Origin: Neptunitalea chrysea
GTDB lineage: Bacteria; Bacteroidota; Bacteroidia; Flavobacteriales; Flavobacteriaceae
Length of the DNA: 64,000 bases
NCBI RefSeq assembly: GCF_027924145.1
Contig: NZ_BRVP01000019.1
Span: forward strand, 1-64,000
Direction of reading: 5' to 3'
The notes below the pieces were generated by a model, which made no database searches, had not been told where the DNA came from, and saw only the letters and a program-made list of their open reading frames with translations. This document shows positions 43,543 through 52,055 of the stretch, piece after piece (the first letter of the stretch is position 1; every line of letters begins with the position of its first letter). The translations under genes and the position numbers were made by a program.

Positions 43543-45774
43543 ATGATACAAAAATTACTCTTATTTTTAAAAACATACGACTTTAGAAAAGGAATCCTAT
43601 TCGCTACATTAGGATTTCTTTTATTTTTATCTGGTTCTTATTTTTTCCCTGACACTCCATTCGGAATTGCTATGGGGATGGGCATTTTATTATCTGCCAT
43701 AAGTGATGTACCAGGCACTAAAAAACATACTTATATTGGTATTTTAACAGGTATCGCCCTAGCCATAATTTCATTTTTACTGGTTCACTTAACTATTTAC
43801 AATACTTGGATTTTACTAGCTACAATAACCGCTTTAGTATTTGCCAATTCCTATATTTCAGTTTACGGATTAAGAGCTTCTATGGTTTCCTTTTCAGGAT
43901 TACTAGCAATCGCTTTAGGTTTTATACCAATGGGATCTGATGGTGAATTTTACAAAAGCGCCATTTTTATACTTTTAGGAAGCGGCATATACATATTTAC
44001 TTCGTTTATAATTAACCTTGTTAAGCCAAAACAAATAGGAGAACAATTGGTAGTAGAGTGCATGCAGTTAACTGCTGCATACCTTAAAACAAGAGCTGCT
44101 ATACCTCTATCTAATAATAAAGAGGTCTTATTACAGAAACTCCTTTCTCTTCAAATCACCATTAATGATAAACATGAAAATTTAAGAGCTGTGATACTTA
44201 AGCAACCCTCTAAAGTTATGGGAAGTGGTTACCACAGAAGACTCCTTTTAATTTTTATAGAATTGGTGGATATTTTGGAATTAGCAGTTGCCAATCCTAT
44301 TAATTACAAAGACTTTAGTAATAGGTTTGGGAGCGAAATAAAAATATTAAACGCTTTTTCCGAACTACTTAAAAGCAATGCTGAGCTTTTAATGGATTTA
44401 TCCTATAAAATATCAGATAAAAAAGTTGATCATAAAGCCCCCAAATTAAGGTTTTTACTAAACAACATACAAGAAGCTATTGAACACTATAAAGAAACGC
44501 ATGAGGTTTCTAACGTACGTAGAAACAATGTAATTTTATTAAGAAATTTAGTTGACTACGAAGAACAACAGGTTCAAAAACTAGAAACCATAGAGCGTAT
44601 TTTGGCAAACGATTTTAATCTTGAAGATGCAAAAGATCCAGACCAACCTAATCGTTTCATTACTAATCAGGATTACTCTTTAAAAAAACTAAAAGACAAT
44701 TTCAACTTCAATTCAGTTATTTTTAAACATGCCTTACGCTTAACACTTTGTGTTATGGCCGGATTTTTAATAGGCACCTTTTTTAAATTACAAAACACCT
44801 ATTGGATTATTATTACCATATTAGTAATAATGCGCCCTAACTATGGTCTTACCAAACAAAGAACCATACAACGGGTTATTGGTACACTTATAGGTGCGGC
44901 AATTTCATTCCTTGCCATATATCTTACCAACAATATGTACATCTATGCCGGCATTACATTTATTGCAATGATTTTTGCCTTTGCATATATACAACGCAAC
45001 TATTTAAAAGCAGCCACGTTTATTACCATAAACATTGTTTTTGTTTTTGCCATGTTTTCGAGTGATCCGTTTGGCATCATTAATTCACGTATTGTAGATA
45101 CCATAATAGGTGCGGCTCTTTGTGTGATATTTAATTACTTCTTCTACCCCGCCTGGGAATCATCTAACATTAGCAACACATTAAAAAACTCATTACTAGC
45201 AAATCAACATTACTTAAAAGAAATTTCTGCTATTTATATTAATAAACAAAAAAGTATCACAGAATATAAACTTTCAAGAAAAACAGCATTTATTCAAATA
45301 GGAAATTTACACGCTGCGTTTCAGCGCATGTCACAGGAACCTAAATCTAAAAAGTCTAAAGTATCAGAACTTTATGAAATAGTAATACTACAACACACCT
45401 TTTTATCAGCTGCCGCTGCATTAGGGACTTACATTCAAAGTCATAAAACCACTGAAGCATCACATCATTTTGAAGCATATATAAACTCAATTATTAATAT
45501 ACTAGATGCCTGCATTCTAACCTTAGAAGACAAAAAAAATACCGTTGAAGCAGCTGTAGACAATATTAAAAATGCCAACAACTATCTTTCTGAAACGTAT
45601 AACAACTTATTAATCAAAAGACAAGAAGAACTTAATACCGGACAGATAAAAATAAGTGAACAACTTAGAAGTGATCTTAAAGAAATTAAGTTACTTTACG
45701 ACCAGTTAAAATATTTAACAAAACTTTCCGTTAAACTGGAAAAACAAGTTACCCATTTTACTAAACAACCATGA
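43543..45774 (+). CDS. FUSC/YccS family membrane protein
   Basis: 743 residues in two similar halves. The first has about five or six membrane segments at 15-165, then a soluble helical part to about 395. The second has five or six segments at about 400-545 (LTLCVMAGFLIGTFFKLQNTYW and IMRPNYGLTKQRTIQRVIGTLIGA, each read in parts), then a helical cytoplasmic tail to the end. This matches YccS-like aromatic-acid exporter/fusaric acid resistance proteins. The substrate is unknown, and no membrane-fusion partner gene is adjacent. It is followed by the glycosyltransferase cluster. Confidence 0.9.
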   Translation: MIQKLLLFLKTYDFRKGILFATLGFLLFLSGSYFFPDTPFGIAMGMGILLSAISDVPGTKKHTYIGILTGIALAIISFLLVHLTIYNTWILLATITALVFANSYISVYGLRASMVSFSGLLAIALGFIPMGSDGEFYKSAIFILLGSGIYIFTSFIINLVKPKQIGEQLVVECMQLTAAYLKTRAAIPLSNNKEVLLQKLLSLQITINDKHENLRAVILKQPSKVMGSGYHRRLLLIFIELVDILELAVANPINYKDFSNRFGSEIKILNAFSELLKSNAELLMDLSYKISDKKVDHKAPKLRFLLNNIQEAIEHYKETHEVSNVRRNNVILLRNLVDYEEQQVQKLETIERILANDFNLEDAKDPDQPNRFITNQDYSLKKLKDNFNFNSVIFKHALRLTLCVMAGFLIGTFFKLQNTYWIIITILVIMRPNYGLTKQRTIQRVIGTLIGAAISFLAIYLTNNMYIYAGITFIAMIFAFAYIQRNYLKAATFITINIVFVFAMFSSDPFGIINSRIVDTIIGAALCVIFNYFFYPAWESSNISNTLKNSLLANQHYLKEISAIYINKQKSITEYKLSRKTAFIQIGNLHAAFQRMSQEPKSKKSKVSELYEIVILQHTFLSAAAALGTYIQSHKTTEASHHFEAYINSIINILDACILTLEDKKNTVEAAVDNIKNANNYLSETYNNLLIKRQEELNTGQIKISEQLRSDLKEIKLLYDQLKYLTKLSVKLEKQVTHFTKQP

Positions 45775-45841
45775 ACACCATCGTAAGAATACCCTCAAAT
45801 ACAATTAAATTTTCGATTAGTTATCTTCGTCTAAATAATAC

Positions 45842-45849
45842 TATATTTG
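45842..45849 (+). promoter_or_regulatory. -7 box upstream of glycosyltransferase gene
   Basis: TATATTTG matches TAnnTTTG, 30 bases before the ATG at 45880. Confidence 0.5.
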
Positions 45850-45879
45850 CCTGAATTGTAAAAAGGCAAAATTCATATA

Positions 45880-46638
45880 ATGCACAAACTATCTGCTGTT
45901 TTAATAACCCTAAATGAGATCAATTGCATCGATCCATGCATCGATAGCATTTCTTTTGCCGATGAAATCATTGTTGTAGATTCCTACAGCACAGATGGTA
46001 CATGGGAGTATTTAAATACGCATGATAAAGTAAAAGCTTCTCAACGAGTTTTTAAAAACTACACAGATCAAAAATCAAACGCATTAAGCTTAACATCTCA
46101 TAACTGGGTGCTTTTTGTTGATGCCGATGAAATTATTACAGAGGAATCGAAAAATGAGATTTTAAGTGTTTTAAAAAATCCTAAAGCAGATGCGTATTAT
46201 ATTTTCAGAAAGTTTATTATGAACAATAAGCCTTTAAAATATTGCGGATTTCAAACGGATAAACAACTCCGCTTATTTGATAAAAGAAAGGCTCATTTTG
46301 CACCCGACAGATTAGTTCACGAACACCTAGTTACCATAGGATCTTCAAGAATATTAACTCATAAATTAGATCATCACTTTTATAAGTCGTACAACGACTA
46401 CAGTAGAAGAATATTATTTTACGGTCAATTAAAAGGTCTTGAATTATATAGAAAAAACAAAAAGCCAAATCTGTTCCTTCGTATCATAAAACCTTCCTTT
46501 AAGTTTTTCTACATGTTTTTTGTAAGATTCGGGATACTTGACGGAAGCAGAGGTTTTACTATTGCTAAAATAAACGCTAAGGGCGTTTTAGAAAGATACA
46601 AACATCTTAAAAAGCTTATAAAAGAGCATAAAAATTAG
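45880..46638 (+). CDS. Family 2 glycosyltransferase, WaaE/KdtX-like
   Basis: 252 residues. The GT-A domain begins LSAVLITLNEINCIDPCI, has the nucleotide-binding DEIIVVDSYSTDGTWE segment and the metal-binding LFVDADEIIT (DxD). The acceptor-side RLFDKRKAHFAPDRLVHEHL stretch is typical of the WaaE-like group that adds a sugar to the LPS inner core. The C-terminal 60 residues have a hydrophobic amphipathic region (FKFFYMFFVRFG) that may attach it to the membrane. It is the first gene of a six-gene glycosyltransferase cluster. Its stop abuts the stop of the opposing gene with no bases between. Confidence 0.9.
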   Translation: MHKLSAVLITLNEINCIDPCIDSISFADEIIVVDSYSTDGTWEYLNTHDKVKASQRVFKNYTDQKSNALSLTSHNWVLFVDADEIITEESKNEILSVLKNPKADAYYIFRKFIMNNKPLKYCGFQTDKQLRLFDKRKAHFAPDRLVHEHLVTIGSSRILTHKLDHHFYKSYNDYSRRILFYGQLKGLELYRKNKKPNLFLRIIKPSFKFFYMFFVRFGILDGSRGFTIAKINAKGVLERYKHLKKLIKEHKN

Positions 46639-47460
46639 TTACTCCTTCTCTATTCCATCTGGTGTTCTAACTATTTTCTTTTGCGCTACTTCATCTCTAA
46701 CAGCTCGGTTAAACGCAATTGAATCAGGAGTTTTATACCCCCTAGCATGATCTAAATGCACACAAACAGCACTATAGCGTATTTGTTTAGATTTAATCCC
46801 TAAATTAAACAAACGCTCTCCAAGCTCTCTATCTTGTCCACCATACTTCATTTTCTCGTTCATTCCATTAACAGCCAAAATATCCTTTTTCCACCCAGAA
46901 GCATTATGACCATTCCAGCTGGCATTGGTAGGGGTCACTTTGTTTAAAAATTTAGCCTTTGCTCCTGTAGCAGTCAGTTTAGAATTTTTAAAAGAGGATT
47001 TCAACCCATTCTTCTTCAACCAATCAACATCAAAACAATTACCCTCAATAATATCTTCCTTAGTAATCATTTTAGATATATTCATAGGCAATTTAAAATA
47101 ACCCCCAGATAAAAAATATCCCTCTTCGCGATACGCCGCATGTACCTCTAGAAAATCTTCTCTAGGAATACAATCTCCATCGCTCATTAAAATATAATTA
47201 TGAGCACAAGCTACAATAGCCTTATTTAATATTCTTGATTTCTGAAAACCTTCATCTTCCTGCCAAACATGAACTATAGGATACGAAACCTCTTGTTGCA
47301 TTTGTAGAATTAAATTTTTTGTAGCCTCACCGGAACCATCATCAGCAATAACCACTTCAAACCCCCTAAACGTCTGATTTTCATAACCCCACAATACTTT
47401 TTTTAGCCATTCTTCTGCGTTATAAGTACTTATAATAACAGATATCTGATCGGTTTTCAT
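46639..47460 (-). CDS. Family 2 glycosyltransferase
   Basis: About 273 residues. ISVIISTYNAEEWL opens a GT-A fold, followed by VVIADDGSGEAT and the DxD motif MSDGDCIP. The C-terminal part (GWKKDILAVNGMNEKMKYGGQDRELGERL) resembles the galactosyltransferase-type C-terminal domain seen in chondroitin-type and LPS glycosyltransferases. ATG 47460 is preferred over GTG 47478 or ATG 47472, because the -7 box at 47478-47485 then lies 17 bases upstream as in neighbouring genes. It faces the previous gene tail to tail. Confidence 0.88.
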   Translation of the reverse strand: MKTDQISVIISTYNAEEWLKKVLWGYENQTFRGFEVVIADDGSGEATKNLILQMQQEVSYPIVHVWQEDEGFQKSRILNKAIVACAHNYILMSDGDCIPREDFLEVHAAYREEGYFLSGGYFKLPMNISKMITKEDIIEGNCFDVDWLKKNGLKSSFKNSKLTATGAKAKFLNKVTPTNASWNGHNASGWKKDILAVNGMNEKMKYGGQDRELGERLFNLGIKSKQIRYSAVCVHLDHARGYKTPDSIAFNRAVRDEVAQKKIVRTPDGIEKE

Positions 47461-47477
47461 AGAAAATTTCATTTTCA

Positions 47478-47485
47478 CAAAAATA
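47478..47485 (-). promoter_or_regulatory. -7 box of family 2 glycosyltransferase gene
   Basis: On the - strand this reads TATTTTTG, 17 bases before ATG 47460; it overlaps the GTG that would be the longest start, which supports the shorter start. Confidence 0.5.
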
Positions 47486-47526
47486 GATTGTTTTATTTTC
47501 TTAAAAAAACCAATACTTTCGTATTT

Positions 47527-48594
47527 ATGTATTCCAAACCCAAATTTTTAATCATTCAGCAAAAAATGATTGGTGATGTGCTCACAAGCACTATGATTTG
47601 CGATAACCTAAAGCTTAGGTATCCAAAGGCTACAATTGATTTTGTAGCTAATGAAAATACATTAGCTGTGTTAGAAAATCATCCGCATATAGATTCTGTT
47701 ATTGTTTTTAAAAATGAGTTTAGAAAAAACAAAATAGCCTTTTTAAAATTTCTTAAAGAAATTAAACAAAAGAAGTATGATGCTGTAATAGATGCTTACG
47801 GAAAGATAGAAAGTAATCTTATATCCTTATCTGCCAAAGCTGATCTTAAAATATCGTATACAAAAACATACACTTCCTGGATCTACAATGAAACACACCA
47901 TACACACGACAATCCAGATCCAAAAATGACATTGGCGATTAAAAATAGAGTGAGCCTTTTAAGTTCATTTAAAATACCTGAAAATCAGCTAATATTATCA
48001 CCATCTATTTACTTAAGTGATAAAGAGAAAGAAGATGCAAAGCATTTTTTAAAAACCAATGGTATTAGCAGCGATGAAAATATTATTATGATTAGTGTTT
48101 TAGGAAGTAGCAATATTAAAACATACCCTGCAGCCTATATGGCTAAAGTTATAGATACCATTGTAAGCTACAAACCGTATACAATACTGTTTAACTATAT
48201 CCCTTCACAAGAACAAAAGGCTAAAGAAATTTTTGATTTGTGTACACCGAAAACACAAAAACATATCAAATTCAATATATTTTCTAATTCGTTAAGAGGT
48301 TTTTTAGGAATTGTATCGCAATGCAAGGCACTCATTGGCAATGAAGGCGGCGCTATAAATATGGCAAAAGCCTTACAAACACCTACATTTGCTATATTTG
48401 CCCCATTCACAGGAAAAGCAGGATGGTTTATAGATCAAAACAATCATAAAGCGGTTCATTTAAAAGATTATAAACCAGATCTTTTGAATCATTTAAAACG
48501 AAAAGAAATCATTGAGCAAATAGATACTTTTCACAAAGAATTTACTCCTGAGATGTTTTCAGAATATCTAACAGATTTTTTAAAAAACCTATAG
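47527..48594 (+). CDS. Family 9 glycosyltransferase (heptosyltransferase-like)
   Basis: About 355 residues. MYSKPKFLIIQQKMIGDVLTS is the family 9 N-terminus (the usual RxxxIGDxxxx pattern), and the second Rossmann domain includes MISVLGSSNIKTYPAAYMAKVI and the conserved IGNEGGAINMAKALQTPTFAIF. Relatives add heptose or similar sugars to the LPS inner core. ATG 47527 is used instead of an upstream TTG at 47488 because the family start fits. The ATG is the end of an 18-base block identical to that before dnaB. The next glycosyltransferase begins seven bases after the stop. Confidence 0.9.
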   Translation: MYSKPKFLIIQQKMIGDVLTSTMICDNLKLRYPKATIDFVANENTLAVLENHPHIDSVIVFKNEFRKNKIAFLKFLKEIKQKKYDAVIDAYGKIESNLISLSAKADLKISYTKTYTSWIYNETHHTHDNPDPKMTLAIKNRVSLLSSFKIPENQLILSPSIYLSDKEKEDAKHFLKTNGISSDENIIMISVLGSSNIKTYPAAYMAKVIDTIVSYKPYTILFNYIPSQEQKAKEIFDLCTPKTQKHIKFNIFSNSLRGFLGIVSQCKALIGNEGGAINMAKALQTPTFAIFAPFTGKAGWFIDQNNHKAVHLKDYKPDLLNHLKRKEIIEQIDTFHKEFTPEMFSEYLTDFLKNL

Positions 48595-48601
48595 CACTTA
48601 C

Positions 48602-49405
48602 ATGAAGTTAAAAGAACTACTTCCATCTATTTACCATACGGTTAAGTTACTCTTATTGGGTACAAAAAAAATAAAAGCAGCTAGCAACAGCTTTCAAGTG
48701 GTTGTTTCTTTAACCACCATTCCCTACAGATTAGGTAAAGTGCATATTACCATAAGAAGTATTCTTGTTCAGGATACTCCTCCTGAAAAAATTATTCTGT
48801 GGCTTCATAAAGATTTACAAAATAGCATTCCAAACAGTTTAAAAAAACTCGAAGGCGACATTTTCGAAATTCGGTTTTCAGAAATTTCTTGTCCTCATTT
48901 AAAACTGGTTGAGACCTTAAAACTATATAACAATAAACCTATTGTCACCTGCGATGACGACATGATATATCCTTCTCATTGGTTGCCTACCTTGTATAAA
49001 GCTCATATAGAGCATTCAGCTACAGTAATTGCTAATTTCACCAGACAAATAACTTATAACAAAGAAGGAGTTATTAACCCCTATAAAACATGGCATTATA
49101 ACCACGGTGAAGATACAGAAAAACTAGTCCCTCTTGGTGTAGGAGGTGTTTTATACCCACCGAACTCTTTATACAAAGAAGCTACAAACACAAAACTTTT
49201 CTTAACGTTATGCCCTAAAGCAGATGATCTTTGGTTTAAAGCTATGGCATTGCTTAACAACACTATGACTTATAAATTACCAGAAACAATTGATTTAATT
49301 CCGGTAATGTTTACTCAGAAAGTTTCTCTTAAAAAACAAAATATAGAAAAAGATTTTAATGTTAAACAATGGAACAACATTACAAAACATTTTAATCTAA
49401 AATAG
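48602..49405 (+). CDS. Putative glycosyltransferase with DDD motif
   Basis: 267 residues, GT-A-like: VVVSLTTIPYRLGKVHITI at about residues 32-50, KIILWLHKDL, then PIVTCDDDMIYPSHWL with an acidic DDD metal-binding triad near residue 118. The CPKADDLWFKAMALL segment resembles acceptor-side motifs of other small surface-sugar transferases. It is in an operon-like run (seven bases after the family 9 gene, nine before the next). Family assignment is uncertain; capsule or LPS synthesis is inferred from context. Confidence 0.8.
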   Translation: MKLKELLPSIYHTVKLLLLGTKKIKAASNSFQVVVSLTTIPYRLGKVHITIRSILVQDTPPEKIILWLHKDLQNSIPNSLKKLEGDIFEIRFSEISCPHLKLVETLKLYNNKPIVTCDDDMIYPSHWLPTLYKAHIEHSATVIANFTRQITYNKEGVINPYKTWHYNHGEDTEKLVPLGVGGVLYPPNSLYKEATNTKLFLTLCPKADDLWFKAMALLNNTMTYKLPETIDLIPVMFTQKVSLKKQNIEKDFNVKQWNNITKHFNLK

Positions 49406-49414
49406 GCTAAACGT

Positions 49415-50338
49415 ATGAATTACACAGTTGCTATTATTATTATAAACCACAATACAGCTTCTTATACTTTAGACTGTGTTAAAAGTATTATTGAGAAGAC
49501 CGATACTGGGATTTCTTATCAGATCATACTTGTAGACAATGCCTCTAATACTGAAGATTACTTAATTTTAAAAGCTTATATAGAAAAGCTTAATAATCGG
49601 GATATTACATTATTTAGAAGCTCAATAAACACTGGTTTTGGCGGCGGAAATATGCTAGGTGTACAATTTGCAAACGCAGATTACTATGCATTTGTAAATA
49701 ATGATACTCTTTTTAACAATGACTGTATAGCTACTTGTTTGGAGTTTATGAATAATACTCCAGATGCTGCTGTTTGTGGCCCTCAAATTTTACTTAGTAA
49801 AAAAGAGCAATCTCAAAGTTTTGAGCATTTTCTATCATTAGGTAAAGTATTTCTTGGAAGTTCTGCTTTAGAAAAACTTGCAGGAAAGCCCAAAAGAAAA
49901 GCAACTTACAGTACCCCTATAAAAGTTGACTATGTAAACGGAAGCTTTATGTTTTGTAAAGCAGAAGACTTCAATACTATTGGTGGTTTTGATACGAATA
50001 TTTTCCTGTTTTACGAAGAAAGTGATCTTTGCTATCGTTTAAAGAAAAACGGAAAGAACACTTATTTTGTTCCGCAGGCCTTGTACATTCATTATGAAGG
50101 CAAAAGTCTAAAAACAAACATTAAGAAAAAGATAGAATTAAAAACCTCTATGCTTTATGTGATGCAAAAAAATAATGGGTACATTAGTTATCTAATCACC
50201 CGATATTTTCTGTTTATAAGATATATGCTTACCGCTTTGATAAAACCCAAGTACTTTCCATTAGCTAAAGGGCTATTTACAGGCCTACCACTCAGTAAAT
50301 CCCTAAAACAAGAACAACAAATAGTTAAACTAAAATAG
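49415..50338 (+). CDS. Family 2 glycosyltransferase (rhamnosyl-type)
   Basis: 307 residues. VAIIIINHNTASYTLDCV opens the GT-A domain, with IILVDNASN, NTGFGGGNMLGV and the DxD-position YAFVNNDTLF. YVNGSFMFCKAEDFNTIGGFDTNIFLFYEESDLCYRL (read in parts) is the common motif of rhamnosyltransferase-like members. A C-terminal hydrophobic patch (YLITRYFLFIRYMLTALI) may contact the membrane. It is the last + strand gene of the run and overlaps the 3' end of the opposing family 4 gene by 14 bases. Confidence 0.9.
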   Translation: MNYTVAIIIINHNTASYTLDCVKSIIEKTDTGISYQIILVDNASNTEDYLILKAYIEKLNNRDITLFRSSINTGFGGGNMLGVQFANADYYAFVNNDTLFNNDCIATCLEFMNNTPDAAVCGPQILLSKKEQSQSFEHFLSLGKVFLGSSALEKLAGKPKRKATYSTPIKVDYVNGSFMFCKAEDFNTIGGFDTNIFLFYEESDLCYRLKKNGKNTYFVPQALYIHYEGKSLKTNIKKKIELKTSMLYVMQKNNGYISYLITRYFLFIRYMLTALIKPKYFPLAKGLFTGLPLSKSLKQEQQIVKLK

Positions 50339-51386
50339 CCTCCCAGCGGCGCGCTATCTCTTTTTCTGTGTACAACTGAGCAATCTCATAGGCAGCATTT
50401 TGTAAAGAAGGAATATTTATAGTACCTAATTCAGATTCTAAAAATAGAATAAACCGATCTTCTTCTATAAGAAACCCGTTTACTCCGGAGGTTACTATTT
50501 CCTTTGGCCCGCTATGTAACGTTGCCAATGGTATTGTTTTACATGCCATAGCCTCTACAATAGCCATTCCAAATAGCTCTTCCCAAGTCTTGGTTTTCTG
50601 AGAATTCATTACTAAAAAAGTATGTTCACGATACAACTTTGCAAGTTTATCTTTATCAGAAACATATCCTAGATAATTAATATTCTCACATTTATCAGAA
50701 AACATTTTTACCGTTTCTTCTTCGCTTCCACTACCAACTATTGTAAAGGATAAGTCTGGATGCTTTTCAAAAAACGTTACTAAAGATATAATTCCTTTCT
50801 CCTTTAACAACCTACCTACATAAATAAAACTATTGGCTTTTTTCTCAACAGTAAAATCTGTAAAAAAATTTGAATTTACAGTATGATATACAACACTTAT
50901 AGAAGTTTTTTTAATATTGTAATTAGCTAACAATTCTTCTTTAGTTTTACCGGAAACTGCAAAAATATGTTCAGCGGTCTCCTCTAAAAATTGTTTCCAT
51001 TTGTTTTTAACCCTTTTACCAACAAATTTCTTTTTAGGATAATAACTACCATCCCAGCTAGTCCAACTGGTATGATAATACACCTGATGCCCTCTTAGAA
51101 AAATCAACACCGATAACAACTTGTAATCAAATGGAGCAATTCCTAAAACAACTTTTTTATTTTTTGTAAACAACAATCCTACTAAAAAAAATAAGTTTAT
51201 CCATTGCTTTACATACATAGCCCCATTACACTTAAAAATAGCCTTAATGGTGCGTCCCAAAATTGAGAATTCTCTAAATTTCAATTGCATCCCTTCTCTT
51301 TCTGCAAGCGCAACCAAACCAGTATAATGACTATTTTCTCCTTTTTTGTGTAAAACATAAATAATTCGGGATGCCGATGAAACCAT
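50325..51386 (-). CDS. Family 4 glycosyltransferase
   Basis: 353 residues, GT-B fold. The N-terminal half binds the acceptor. The C-terminal half has the donor site: SFIYVGRLLKEKGIISLV, FTIVGSGSEEETV and the E-x7-E motif region ELFGMAIVEAMACKTIPLATLHSGPKEIV, read in parts. The mid-protein segment YYHTSWTSWDGSYYPKK is unusual. It is convergent with the rest of the cluster, with overlapping 3' ends. Probably adds a sugar to LPS core or another surface glycan. Confidence 0.9.
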   Translation of the reverse strand: MVSSASRIIYVLHKKGENSHYTGLVALAEREGMQLKFREFSILGRTIKAIFKCNGAMYVKQWINLFFLVGLLFTKNKKVVLGIAPFDYKLLSVLIFLRGHQVYYHTSWTSWDGSYYPKKKFVGKRVKNKWKQFLEETAEHIFAVSGKTKEELLANYNIKKTSISVVYHTVNSNFFTDFTVEKKANSFIYVGRLLKEKGIISLVTFFEKHPDLSFTIVGSGSEEETVKMFSDKCENINYLGYVSDKDKLAKLYREHTFLVMNSQKTKTWEELFGMAIVEAMACKTIPLATLHSGPKEIVTSGVNGFLIEEDRFILFLESELGTINIPSLQNAAYEIAQLYTEKEIARRWEAILV

Positions 51387-51406
51387 AAAATTTTAATTAA
51401 TTGGGT

Positions 51407-51414
51407 TACCTTTG
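51407..51414 (+). promoter_or_regulatory. -7 box within a palindrome, upstream of YrdC-type gene
   Basis: TACCTTTG, 17 bases before ATG 51432. It sits in the left arm of a perfect inverted repeat TTACCTTTG/CAAAGGTAA (51406-51425, two-base spacer), which could be an operator or just a small hairpin. Confidence 0.5.
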
Positions 51415-51431
51415 CACAAAGGTAATTTTTT

Positions 51432-51992
51432 ATGAAAGAAGAAATTCATAATACGTTAAAAACACTAAAATCGGGTGGTACTATACTGTACCCTACCGAT
51501 ACCGTATGGGGATTAGGATGTGATGCCACCAATGCAGAAGCGGTTAAAAAAATCTATGAATTAAAAAAGAGAGAAGAAAGTAAAGCGCTTATCTGTTTGG
51601 TTAGCGATGTAGTAATGCTTGAAAGAATATTTAGAGAGATCCCAGATGCTGCTTATGATATTATTGATTATTCAGATAACCCCACTACAATTATCTACGA
51701 CAATCCGTCTGGTATAGCTAAAAATTTAGTAGCAGAAGACAATTCTCTTGCCGTTAGAGTGGTTAAAGATGAATTCTGTAAACAACTTATCTATAAACTA
51801 AACCGACCAATAGTTTCAACATCTGCCAATATTAGTAATACACCTACACCAAATTCATTTAAAGAAATTGACAATGAAATTTTATCAGGTGTTGACTATG
51901 TAGTAAATTTGCACCGCGAAAAAATTTGCTCCCAGCCATCCACTATTATTAAGCTCAGTGGTAGTGGTTTAGTAAAAATAATAAGAAAGTAA
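51432..51992 (+). CDS. L-threonylcarbamoyladenylate synthase (YrdC/Sua5 family)
   Basis: Forms threonylcarbamoyl-AMP for the universal t6A37 modification of ANN-decoding tRNAs. 186 residues: a single YrdC domain with GGTILYPTDTVWGLGCDA, the KKREESKALICLV pocket lysine/serine region, and VSTSANIS near the end. It lacks the C-terminal Sua5 domain, so it is TsaC-like in size. The gene has its own promoter box and is followed by the CCA-adding enzyme gene, so two tRNA maturation functions are side by side. Confidence 0.93.
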   Translation: MKEEIHNTLKTLKSGGTILYPTDTVWGLGCDATNAEAVKKIYELKKREESKALICLVSDVVMLERIFREIPDAAYDIIDYSDNPTTIIYDNPSGIAKNLVAEDNSLAVRVVKDEFCKQLIYKLNRPIVSTSANISNTPTPNSFKEIDNEILSGVDYVVNLHREKICSQPSTIIKLSGSGLVKIIRK

Positions 51993-52055
51993 TAAGAACA
52001 ACTTCTTATACACAAAGCAAAAGGCTACTGTAAGAAGTTATTAATGTAATAGAAC

